Translations under genes and position numbers: made by a program | The notes under the pieces: generated by a model | Database searches by the model: none | Told to the model about the DNA's origin: nothing | The model's input: the letters and a program-made list of their open reading frames with translations, nothing else | Part shown: in pieces, positions 7,254 to 12,566 of the stretch | Layout of the letters: the number at the start of each line of letters is the position of its first letter | Numbering within the stretch: position 1 is the first letter of the stretch | Source: an uncultured Clostridia bacterium | GTDB taxonomy: Bacteria > Bacillota > Clostridia > Oscillospirales > Acutalibacteraceae | DNA: 12,566 bases | Direction: 5' to 3' | NCBI GenBank assembly: GCA_947171615.1 | Contig: CAMVYG010000048.1 | Span: forward strand, 1-12,566

Positions 7254-9038
7254 CTAAATTTCCGAGCCGCTTTCATTCTTCTCTTCCGCATAGCTGTTAT
7301 AGAGCTGATAATAGATTCCTTTTTTCTCCATCAGCTCCTGGTGTGTTCCCTTTTCCTCGATGCCCTTATCGGTAAGCACCAGAATCACGGTGGCGTTTTT
7401 GATGGTGGTAAGCCGGTGAGCAATGGTAAAGGTGGTGCGCCCCTTGGAAAGCTTTTCCAGAGAGGCCTGCACGATCTTTTCGCTCTCGTTATCCAGGGCG
7501 CTGGTGGCTTCGTCCAAAATCAGGATGGGCGGATTTTTCAAAAACGCTCTGGCAATGCTGATGCGCTGCTTCTGCCCGCCGGAAAGCTTAACGCCCCGCT
7601 CTCCCACATAAGTATCATATCCATTTTGCAGCCCGGTAATAAATTCATGAGCTCCGGCCCTTTTGGCCGCCTCCATTACTTCCTCCCGGGAAGCGCCGGG
7701 TTTTCCATACTCGATATTCTGGTATACCGTGCCGGAGAACAGATACACATCCTGCTGCACAAAGCCGATCTGCGAACGCAGGGATTTCAGCGTGACATCC
7801 CGCACGTTCTGCCCGTCTATCAGAATTTTGCCCCCTGTCACATCGTAAAACCGGGGAATCAAATTGCAGAGGGTGGTTTTTCCGCCGCCTGATGGGCCTA
7901 CCAGCGCCACATTCTCCCCGGCCTTTACCTGGAGGTTGATTTCCGACAGCACTTCCTTGCCGTCATCCGTGTAGCTGAAGCTCACATCCTCAAAGGTCAC
8001 ATCGCCGTTTTCAATGGCAAGGGGCACCGCCCCTTCCTCATCGAAAATATCCACATCGGCGTCCATGATCTGGAAAAAGCGTTCGATGCCGGTCATGCCC
8101 CGCTGGAACTGCTCGGCAAACTGCACCAGCTGCCGGATGGAACTGATCAGCGTTCCCACATACATCATATAAGCGATCAAATCGGCCGGCTGGATCTGGC
8201 CGTTTATCATAAAGACAGCGCCCACCACCAGCACCAGCAGATTCATAATGCCGTCAAAAAGGCGGTTAGACGCTTCAAAGCCGCCCATATACAGGTAGCT
8301 TTTCTTCTTGATATCCAGGAAAGTGCCGTTGCCCTTTTCAAATTTCTCCGTTTCCAGGCCTTCGTTTGCAAAGGATTTTACCACCCGCACTCCCAAAAGG
8401 CTGTCTTCCACCTGGGCATTGATCTCCCCGATCTGCCTGCGCTGGCGGCGAAACTGCTCTCTGAGCTTCAAATTGAAATAAGCGGCGGCCAGCAGCATAA
8501 AGGGCACCACGGAAAACACGATCAGCGTCAGCCACACATTGACGTTGCAGAGAATGGTAAAGGCGCCGATGATCTTGATCCCGGCAATAAAGATCTCTTC
8601 CGGCCCGTGATGGGCGAACTCCGTTACATCGAACAGATCGGAAGTGATACGGGACATGATCTGCCCCACCTTGGTATTGTCGAAATAATTGAAGGAAAGC
8701 TTTTGCAGATGGGCAAAAAGATCTGAACGCATTTCCGTTTCGATCTTCGAGCCCATAATATGCCCCATGGAGGCCTGAAAGAAGTTGGCGGAGGCGTCCA
8801 CGATCCGCAGGAACAGGTAAAGGGCTCCGATTTTCAGAATCACCGAAAGAGTCAGGGAAGCAAGGTCGTTGATCCCCGCGTTTGTCACATACCGCACCAA
8901 AAGGGGCAGCACCAGTTCGCAGACCGTGGTAAGCGCGGCGCAGAACAGGTCAAAAATCAAAATGGGAAGATACTTTTTAAAATACGGCAAAAAACGGCGA
9001 AGCTGCCCCTTTTTTCTGCCTTTTTTCTGTTGGCTCAC
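7254..9038 (-). CDS. ABC exporter, fused transmembrane and ATPase domains (MsbA/MdlB-like)
   Basis: A 594-residue half-transporter that would work as a homodimer or heterodimer in the cytoplasmic membrane. Residues about 20-310 hold six hydrophobic helices with the conserved FFDNTKVGQIMSR-type coupling segment near 117-130. The ATPase domain follows with all motifs intact: Walker A GPSGGGKTT (about 381-389), Q-loop VQQDVYLFSG, signature LSGGQKQR (about 485-492), Walker B ILILDE followed by the D-loop SALD, and the H-loop His (about 540). The substrate cannot be read from sequence; drug, lipid or peptide export are all possible. Two GTG starts are available. The one at 9050 overlaps its own GAGGAG, while the one at 9038 has that motif about 11 bases upstream, so I prefer 9038. 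It heads the leftward cluster and is followed 21 bases later by murD. Confidence 0.9.
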   Translation of the reverse strand: MSQQKKGRKKGQLRRFLPYFKKYLPILIFDLFCAALTTVCELVLPLLVRYVTNAGINDLASLTLSVILKIGALYLFLRIVDASANFFQASMGHIMGSKIETEMRSDLFAHLQKLSFNYFDNTKVGQIMSRITSDLFDVTEFAHHGPEEIFIAGIKIIGAFTILCNVNVWLTLIVFSVVPFMLLAAAYFNLKLREQFRRQRRQIGEINAQVEDSLLGVRVVKSFANEGLETEKFEKGNGTFLDIKKKSYLYMGGFEASNRLFDGIMNLLVLVVGAVFMINGQIQPADLIAYMMYVGTLISSIRQLVQFAEQFQRGMTGIERFFQIMDADVDIFDEEGAVPLAIENGDVTFEDVSFSYTDDGKEVLSEINLQVKAGENVALVGPSGGGKTTLCNLIPRFYDVTGGKILIDGQNVRDVTLKSLRSQIGFVQQDVYLFSGTVYQNIEYGKPGASREEVMEAAKRAGAHEFITGLQNGYDTYVGERGVKLSGGQKQRISIARAFLKNPPILILDEATSALDNESEKIVQASLEKLSKGRTTFTIAHRLTTIKNATVILVLTDKGIEEKGTHQELMEKKGIYYQLYNSYAEEKNESGSEI

Positions 9039-9079
9039 AGAGAGATCCACTCCTCTTTTTCATTTCCATATACAGTAAA

Positions 9080-9108
9080 ATTATGCCACAAATTCCCTGA
9101 AGAATCAA
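9080..9108 (-). promoter_or_regulatory. Sigma-A promoter at the head of the leftward ABC-murD cluster
   Basis: On the minus strand TTGATT (9108-9103) is followed by 17 bases and CATAAT (9085-9080), preceded by TGG, which makes an extended -10. Transcription would begin near 9073, giving a leader of about 35 bases to the GTG at 9038. Confidence 0.65.
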
Positions 9109-9133
9109 CCATTTCTTTTTCTGAAAAGCTTTC

Positions 9134-9162
9134 TTGTGAAAAGCAGGAAAATCCTTTATACT
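9134..9162 (+). promoter_or_regulatory. Sigma-A promoter of the D-2-hydroxyacid dehydrogenase gene
   Basis: TTGTGA (9134-9139), 17 bases, then TATACT (9157-9162). Transcription should start near 9169, just before the AAAGGAGG ribosome binding site (9172-9179). The leader is therefore very short. The divergent promoter at 9080-9108 is about 25 bases away and the two may share regulation. Confidence 0.6.
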
Positions 9163-9189
9163 GAAAAAAGGAAAGGAGGCTCACCCTTT

Positions 9190-10140
9190 ATGAAGATCGT
9201 AATTTTAGACGGCGGCACGACAAATCCCGGTGATCTCAGCTGGAACCCCTTGGAGGCCCTGGGGGAACTTACCGTTTATGACAGTACCCCTCCGGAGCTG
9301 GTGATCCCCCGAAGCCTGGAGGCGGAGGCCCTGATCTTGAACCGCCCTGCCTTAGACCGGGCGGTTCTCGCGCAGCTGCCGAGACTGCGTTTTATTGGCT
9401 TGCTGGCCACCGGCTACAATGCCATTGATACCAAGGCTGCCCGAGAACTGGGAATCACCGTCTGCAATGTGCCGGATTACTGTGCAGAGCTTGTTGCCCA
9501 GCAGACCATTTCTCTCCTGCTCTGCCTATGCTCTAATGTACACCGGTACAGCGAAGCCGTGAAGGAAGGGCGCTGGCAGGAGGCTGTTTCCCTGAATTAC
9601 AGTATCTGTCCCCTCACAGAGCTTTCCGGAAAGACACTGGGAATCGTAGGTTTTGGAAATATCGGACGCAGGGTGGCGGCGCTGGGCCAAGCTTTCGGCA
9701 TGAAGGTTCTGGTTTACAGCCGCATGGCAAAAGAACTGCCTGCCGGATTTCGTCAGACAGAGCTGCCGGAGCTTTTTTCGCACAGCGATGTGGTTTCTCT
9801 GCACTGCCCGCTTACACCGGAAACCCGGGGCATGGTGGGAGAAGCTTTGCTTTCTTTCATGAAACCCACCGCCTTTCTCATCAACACAGCCCGGGGCGGC
9901 CTTATTGACAGCCGGGCGCTGGCAGAGGCTTTAAACACCGGTAGGCTGGCGGGAGCGGGGCTGGATGTGATGGAGCAGGAGCCGCCAAGGCCGGATGATC
10001 CGCTGCTCACTGCGAAAAATTGTGTGATCACTCCGCATATTGCCTGGTCTTCCCGGGAAGCAAGAGCACGGCTGATTGAAACTGTAGCCGACAACTTGAA
10101 AGCCTTTCAAAAGGGAACGCCCCGGAACGTAGTAAACTGA
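9190..10140 (+). CDS. D-2-hydroxyacid dehydrogenase (glycerate/hydroxypyruvate dehydrogenase-like)
   Basis: A 316-residue cytoplasmic NAD(P)-dependent oxidoreductase of the D-isomer-specific 2-hydroxyacid dehydrogenase family. The substrate domain occupies residues about 1-100 and 285-316, and the cofactor domain about 100-285. The dinucleotide motif GFGNIG is at 154-159. The catalytic triad is present: Arg235 in NTARGG, Glu264 in DVMEQEPP and His283 in TPHIAW. The overall sequence style (LLATGYNAID near 71-80, NVPDYCAE near 93-100) resembles glycerate or hydroxypyruvate reductases rather than D-lactate dehydrogenase, but substrate cannot be settled by eye. The frame extends upstream to 9136. 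I chose the ATG at 9190 because an AAAGGAGG lies 10 bases before it and the promoter -10 overlaps the upstream extension. It is monocistronic, with a hairpin about 98 bases after the stop. Confidence 0.92.
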   Translation: MKIVILDGGTTNPGDLSWNPLEALGELTVYDSTPPELVIPRSLEAEALILNRPALDRAVLAQLPRLRFIGLLATGYNAIDTKAARELGITVCNVPDYCAELVAQQTISLLLCLCSNVHRYSEAVKEGRWQEAVSLNYSICPLTELSGKTLGIVGFGNIGRRVAALGQAFGMKVLVYSRMAKELPAGFRQTELPELFSHSDVVSLHCPLTPETRGMVGEALLSFMKPTAFLINTARGGLIDSRALAEALNTGRLAGAGLDVMEQEPPRPDDPLLTAKNCVITPHIAWSSREARARLIETVADNLKAFQKGTPRNVVN

Positions 10141-10237
10141 GAGATGTTGGCGTATGTGCTTTATTACAGGGACTTCCTGCGCCTCTTCCCTTTGTCTTTC
10201 CGAGTTTTCGCATCTGCCCTTGCGGGAATATTTACAG

Positions 10238-10278
10238 AAGAAGAGAGAGGGCCGGAGATTCCGGCCCTCTCTCTTCTT
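10238..10278. terminator. 19-bp perfect hairpin terminator
   Basis: The arms at 10238-10256 and 10260-10278 are perfectly complementary around a 3-base loop (GAT on the plus strand). The stem core is GAGAGGGCCGGA. On the plus strand the stem runs into CTTCTTTT and should end the dehydrogenase transcript. On the minus strand the 3' arm is pyrimidine-rich (CTCTCTTCTTCTGT) with a weaker U-tract, and could end the small-RNA candidate that runs toward it. Confidence 0.8.
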
Positions 10279-10338
10279 TTGGGGAGGAGTTGTATTGAAA
10301 AGTGCGGCTCACGCCGCAACACTCGTAAGCTTTATGAT
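10238..10338 (-). ncRNA. Candidate small regulatory RNA with anti-Shine-Dalgarno seed
   Basis: A near-consensus promoter (10345-10373) fires leftward with no protein gene behind it. The predicted RNA of about 100 nt begins near 10338. It contains a hairpin UGCGGC-GUGA-GCCGCA (10318-10303), whose GUGA loop is a GNRA tetraloop only on this strand. An apparently unpaired stretch follows, ending in ACUCCUCCCC (10290-10281), which is complementary to GGAGG-type ribosome binding sites. The 19-bp hairpin then closes the 3' end. Promoter, structured 5' part, exposed C-rich seed and 3' hairpin together resemble C-rich-seed small RNAs of Firmicutes such as the RsaE/RoxS type, but I do not recognise the family. 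It would be antisense only to the 3' untranslated region of the dehydrogenase gene. Sequence elements are seen; transcription and function are inferred. Confidence 0.45.
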
Positions 10339-10344
10339 GCGTTT

Positions 10345-10373
10345 ATTATAGCCTTTTCCCCTGAAAAAGTCAA
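10345..10373 (-). promoter_or_regulatory. Strong orphan leftward sigma-A promoter
   Basis: On the minus strand TTGACT (10373-10368) is followed by exactly 17 bases and a perfect TATAAT (10350-10345). It matches consensus at 11 of 12 positions and is the best promoter in the window. It points into the intergenic region toward the 19-bp hairpin and away from any gene start. Confidence 0.7.
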
Positions 10374-10495
10374 TAAAACCGCGGAGAATCTACCTTTTTC
10401 ATAATTCTGACTCCATCGAAAAAGCAAATTTATAAAATTAGTGCAAGAAATCGCTCTATTCCGGGCTTTTTCCGGTTTCAGACTCGTTTTTTCAG

Positions 10496-10531
10496 AAAAA
10501 AAACGAGGTATGCCCGAACTGGCACACCCCG
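10496..10531 (-). terminator. Intrinsic terminator of the 57-residue protein gene
   Basis: On the minus strand CGGGGTGTGCC (10531-10521) and GGCATACCTCG (10514-10504) form an 11-bp stem with two G-U pairs and a 6-base loop, followed at once by eight T (10503-10496). It begins about 16 bases past the stop of the small gene. A second inverted repeat, CTCGTTTTTT with AAAAAACGAG (10483-10507), overlaps its 3' arm and T-tract. Confidence 0.8.
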
Positions 10532-10546
10532 CTTTTTGTTTTGCTT

Positions 10547-10720
10547 TTATCTGGCCGTTTGGCCGCTTTCTCCCAATATATTTTTGCAGTAGGCTTCCAG
10601 CTGCTCCTTTGTGGTCATGACCACGCCGCTCTGGGTCAGCTGCTCCTGCAATAAAGGCGGGAGAGAATCAAAATACTCTCTGGCGCTTTGATCCATTTTT
10701 TCCAAATCTTTTTTCTGCAT
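10547..10720 (-). CDS. Small uncharacterised protein, 57 residues
   Basis: The leftward ATG at 10720 is preceded by AAAGGA about 11 bases upstream. The frame runs 57 codons to TAA and is followed by a clear terminator, so it looks like a real gene. The product starts MQKKDLEKMDQSAREYFDSL. The middle and C-terminal part contains PPLLQEQLTQSG, then VVMTTKEQLEAYCKNILG. It is hydrophilic, mostly helical in pattern, and has no signal peptide, membrane segment or metal motif; a single Cys is at position 45. The YFDSLP...QEQ(L/I)xQSG...(T/S)KEQLExxCKN layout reminds me of short uncharacterised proteins in other Clostridia, but I cannot confirm that without a search. An extended -10 (TGGTATCAT, about 10746-10754) lies upstream, so it may be transcribed apart from the GNAT gene 82 bases away. 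Confidence 0.7.
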   Translation of the reverse strand: MQKKDLEKMDQSAREYFDSLPPLLQEQLTQSGVVMTTKEQLEAYCKNILGESGQTAR

Positions 10721-10802
10721 AGCCGCCGATTCCTTTCAAAAAAAGATGATACCAGCAGTATTCCAGAAAAAGCATCGTCTATACGCACCGAAAATAGTGT
10801 TT

Positions 10803-11236
10803 TTACTCCACGGTAAAATTCGTCCACTCCGCATGGTCATAAACCATCACGTCATTGGGCTTTCTCATGCCGAGCTTTTCGTAGAAGGAAACAGCATTTT
10901 CATTGGCGCAGGTATACATGATAATATTTTTTCACCGCCCGCAAGCTCTAACGCCTTTCGAACCAGGGCTTTTCCGATGCCCTGGCCGGTACAGCTCCGA
11001 ATAACGCCCAGGTCTGTGAGAAAAAGCCAATAGGCAAAATCCGTGATGCACAGGCAGCAGCCTAAAAGCTTCCGTTCCGCGTTTCTAGCGGTCAGGCTGA
11101 TGGCGGCTTTCTTTACCAGAGTGGAGATACGTTCTTCAAAGCGCTCCTTCGGGTATTGAGAACCCAGGTCTGTTTCCTTCAAAAAGCTGATATATTCCGA
11201 CGGGGTGAGCCGTTCCTCCTGAATGGTATAGTCCAT
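10803..11236 (-). pseudogene. GNAT N-acetyltransferase interrupted by a one-base frameshift
   Basis: The frame from the ATG at 11236 encodes a GNAT acetyltransferase N-terminal part, including the acetyl-CoA-binding motif A (DLGVIRSCTGQGIGKALV, about residues 75-92). After GGEK it runs into an unrelated tail and stops at 10865. In the -1 frame the protein continues as NIIMYTCANENAVSFYEKLG, then MRKPNDVMVYDHAEWTNFTV and Glu, to a TAA at 10803-10805. That is the expected GNAT C-terminal strand and FYEKLGM motif. The switch falls on an A6 run (T6 at 10927-10932 on the plus strand); a seventh A would restore a 144-residue protein. It may be a true pseudogene, an assembly or sequencing error, or a slippage site. 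The start lies 7 bases after the flavodiiron stop, with AAAGGG about 11 bases upstream, so it is the second gene of that operon. The uninterrupted part alone codes 123 residues (10865-11236). Confidence 0.8.
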
Positions 11237-11243
11237 CGCCGTT

Positions 11244-12428
11244 TCAGCCCTTTACCTTTGCTGCAAACTCCTCACCGAAAGCCCTGCACTGAGCAAGCTC
11301 CTCCTCGCTGGGCTTGAAGCGCAGCCGCAGGCCGTCTGAAACCTTCATTTTCAGCTGCTGAAGGCGCTGGGTCAGATTCGGCACCGCCTCCCCCGTCCAG
11401 CCGTAAGAGCCAAAGGCCGCCGACTGCTTTCCGCCATGAATGGTGGGAAGCATCGTAGTGGAAAGATCGTAAATCGGCTTTAAGGCGTCTCCCAGAATAG
11501 TGGGAGACCCCAGAAGGATTCCGTCCGCGTAAAGCAGATCGGCTGCAAGAGCGGAGCAGTCGTCGCTTACCAGGTCATAGGTATGCACTTCTACTCCCTG
11601 GGAGCCAATGGCTTCACCGATCACCTTCGCCATCTGGCCGGTATAGCCATAGGCGCTGACAAAAGCGATCACCACGGTTTTTCCCTGATTGGGATTTTCC
11701 ACCCTGCTCCATGCCCGGTAAGTTTGGAACAGCTCGGGAATTCCGGTATCGTGAACGGGGCCGTGGCCGGGGCAGATCATATCGATCTCCATGCCCTCCA
11801 CACGGTCCAGCGCTTTGTTCATAAAGGTCTTAAAGGGGCCGAGAATATTGTCAAAATAATATTTTGAGGCGCGCTGGTACCCTTCTTCATTTTCCACCTT
11901 GCTGCGGAGGATCCCTTCACAGCAATAGTGAGAGCCAAAGGAATCACAGGTAAAAAGTACCTTATCCTCCGGAAGATAGGTATACATGGTATCCGGCCAG
12001 TGAAGATTGGGGACCACCAGGAACCGCAGGGTCTTCCCGCCCAGGTCAATCTCTTCCCCATCCTTTACCGCCCGGGATTTAAAAGGCCTGTTCATGATCT
12101 GAGAAAGAAAATTCAGCGCCCCTGTGGTGCCGATGACTTCAATTTCCGGATTCAGCTCCAAAAGCTTTTCCGCACTGCCGGCGTGATCCGGCTCTGTATG
12201 ATCCACAATGAGATAATCAATCTTACTGATCTCGGTGACAGCCTGCACCTTTTGCAGATATTCCTCACAGAATTTTGCCTTGGCTGTTTCGATGAGAGCG
12301 GTTTTCTCCGCGCCCTTTACCACATAGGAATTATAAGTGGTGCCAAATTCCGTTTCCATGATAATATCGAACACCCGCAGTTCCCGATCCAGAATACCGG
12401 TCCAGTGGATCCCCTGTTTCAGTTCCAT
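11244..12428 (-). CDS. Flavodiiron protein (A-type flavoprotein, O2/NO reductase)
   Basis: A 394-residue cytoplasmic enzyme that reduces O2 to water and/or NO to N2O, usually with electrons from rubredoxin or related donors, and protects anaerobes. The N-terminal metallo-beta-lactamase-like domain (about 1-245) carries the full diiron ligand set: His77, Glu79, Asp81 and His82 in DHTEPDHAGS, His143 in NLHWPDT, Asp162 in CDSFGSH and His222 in PGHGP. The C-terminal flavodoxin domain (about 250-394) has the FMN phosphate loop FVSAYGYTGQM at 256-266 and later loops GSPT and GSYGWTGEA. No rubredoxin domain is fused. The start ATG (12428) has AAGGAAAGGA about 9 bases upstream. It is the first gene of a two-gene unit with the broken GNAT gene. 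Its leader holds a tandem repeat and a good promoter. Whether it prefers O2 or NO cannot be told from the sequence. Confidence 0.95.
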   Translation of the reverse strand: MELKQGIHWTGILDRELRVFDIIMETEFGTTYNSYVVKGAEKTALIETAKAKFCEEYLQKVQAVTEISKIDYLIVDHTEPDHAGSAEKLLELNPEIEVIGTTGALNFLSQIMNRPFKSRAVKDGEEIDLGGKTLRFLVVPNLHWPDTMYTYLPEDKVLFTCDSFGSHYCCEGILRSKVENEEGYQRASKYYFDNILGPFKTFMNKALDRVEGMEIDMICPGHGPVHDTGIPELFQTYRAWSRVENPNQGKTVVIAFVSAYGYTGQMAKVIGEAIGSQGVEVHTYDLVSDDCSALAADLLYADGILLGSPTILGDALKPIYDLSTTMLPTIHGGKQSAAFGSYGWTGEAVPNLTQRLQQLKMKVSDGLRLRFKPSEEELAQCRAFGEEFAAKVKG

Positions 12429-12456
12429 ATGCTTTCATCCTTTCCTTTTAAGACAG

Positions 12457-12480
12457 ACATACTGAATTTTACATACTGAA
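12457..12480. repeat. Tandem 10-bp repeat in the flavodiiron leader, possible operator
   Basis: ACATACTGAA occurs at 12457-12466 and again at 12471-12480, separated by TTTT. On the transcribed strand this is TTCAGTATGT twice. The repeats fall between the predicted transcription start (near 12499) and the ribosome binding site. A partial copy in opposite orientation, CAGTATG (12533-12539), overlaps the -35 region. The layout suggests binding of a regulator, not identified. Confidence 0.45.
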
Positions 12481-12505
12481 AATTCTGCCATTTCTTATAG
12501 GCCTT

Positions 12506-12534
12506 ATTCTATATCATTTCCTGTTTCCTGTCCA
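12506..12534 (-). promoter_or_regulatory. Sigma-A promoter of the flavodiiron-GNAT operon
   Basis: On the minus strand TGGACA (12534-12529) is followed by 17 bases and TAGAAT (12511-12506), each 5 of 6 to consensus. Transcription would start near 12499, giving a leader of about 70 bases that contains the tandem repeat. Confidence 0.6.
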
Positions 12535-12566
12535 GTATGAAGTTTTATAAAGTACCGTTTTCTGTC

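Larger units (their letters stand above)
10141..10546. other. 406-base intergenic region with an orphan promoter and several hairpins
   Basis: I see no credible protein gene here. It contains, left to right: an unremarkable 3' untranslated stretch (10141-10237), a 19-bp perfect hairpin (10238-10278), a smaller GNRA-capped hairpin (10303-10318), a strong leftward promoter (10345-10373), an AT-rich stretch, a T6/A8 inverted repeat (10483-10507), and the terminator of the small gene to the right (10504-10531). Confidence 0.7.

Noticed and set aside
9039..9050. GTG start at 9050 for the ABC exporter
   Set aside because: The GAGGAG ribosome binding site overlaps this codon, leaving no spacing; the GTG at 9038 is better placed.
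10295..10351. Possible 18-residue rightward peptide with a strong GGGGAGGAG upstream, antisense to the small-RNA candidate (type I toxin-like layout)
   Set aside because: There is no rightward promoter after the terminator at 10278, the start would be TTG, and the GGAGGAG is simply the complement of the proposed RNA seed. I could not support a toxin-antitoxin call.
10144..10404. Rightward open frame of 86 codons after the dehydrogenase
   Set aside because: It runs straight through a strong terminator hairpin, has no ribosome binding site and has no protein-like composition.
1..12566. CRISPR arrays, insertion sequences, tRNA, rRNA and known riboswitches
   Set aside because: I looked for regular repeats, transposase motifs, cloverleaf or CCA ends and familiar aptamer cores and saw none.

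Overview
The window looks like chromosomal DNA from an anaerobic, probably endospore-forming Firmicute of the class Clostridia. An Oscillospirales/Ruminococcaceae-like origin is my inference, not a measurement. The grounds are strong GGAGG-type ribosome binding sites, sigma-A-like promoters, a BofA-family sporulation protein, an SLH-anchored exported protein and a strictly anaerobic-type flavodiiron protein. I see no insertion sequence, integrase, phage gene, CRISPR array, tRNA or rRNA. Gene content is mostly housekeeping.

Layout. Positions 1-103 hold the start of a leftward zinc-ribbon protein, cut by the window edge. A divergent promoter region (104-302) separates it from a rightward gene (303-1931) for an exported protein with three SLH repeats and a phosphodiester glycosidase (NAGPA/DUF2233) domain. 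A strong hairpin (1945-1987) sits at the convergent junction. From about 9100 down to 2005 runs a leftward cluster, in transcription order: ABC exporter, murD, rnr (RNase R), a very short bofA-like gene and nagA. A promoter at 9080-9108 drives its head. The divergent rightward gene 9190-10140 is a D-2-hydroxyacid dehydrogenase with its own promoter.

The 406-base gap 10141-10546 is the most interesting part. It holds a 19-bp perfect hairpin, and facing it a near-consensus leftward promoter (TTGACT-17-TATAAT) with no gene behind it. The roughly 100-nt transcript this would give has a GNRA-capped hairpin, an exposed CUCCUCCCC stretch complementary to Shine-Dalgarno sequences, and the hairpin as its 3' end. 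That is the layout of a trans-acting small RNA. Further right come a terminator, a 57-residue small protein (10547-10720), a GNAT acetyltransferase broken by a one-base slip in an A6 run (10803-11236) and, 7 bases upstream of it in the same transcription unit, an intact flavodiiron protein (11244-12428). The flavodiiron leader carries a tandem 10-bp repeat and a good promoter.

How the genes relate: murD (peptidoglycan precursor synthesis), nagA (GlcNAc-6-phosphate recycling) and the SLH/glycosidase protein all touch the cell envelope. RNase R is RNA quality control and BofA is sporulation. The flavodiiron protein fits O2 or NO detoxification in an anaerobe. Several starts in the leftward cluster are GTG or TTG. 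No multi-gene novel system is evident; the orphan small-RNA candidate is the best undescribed element.
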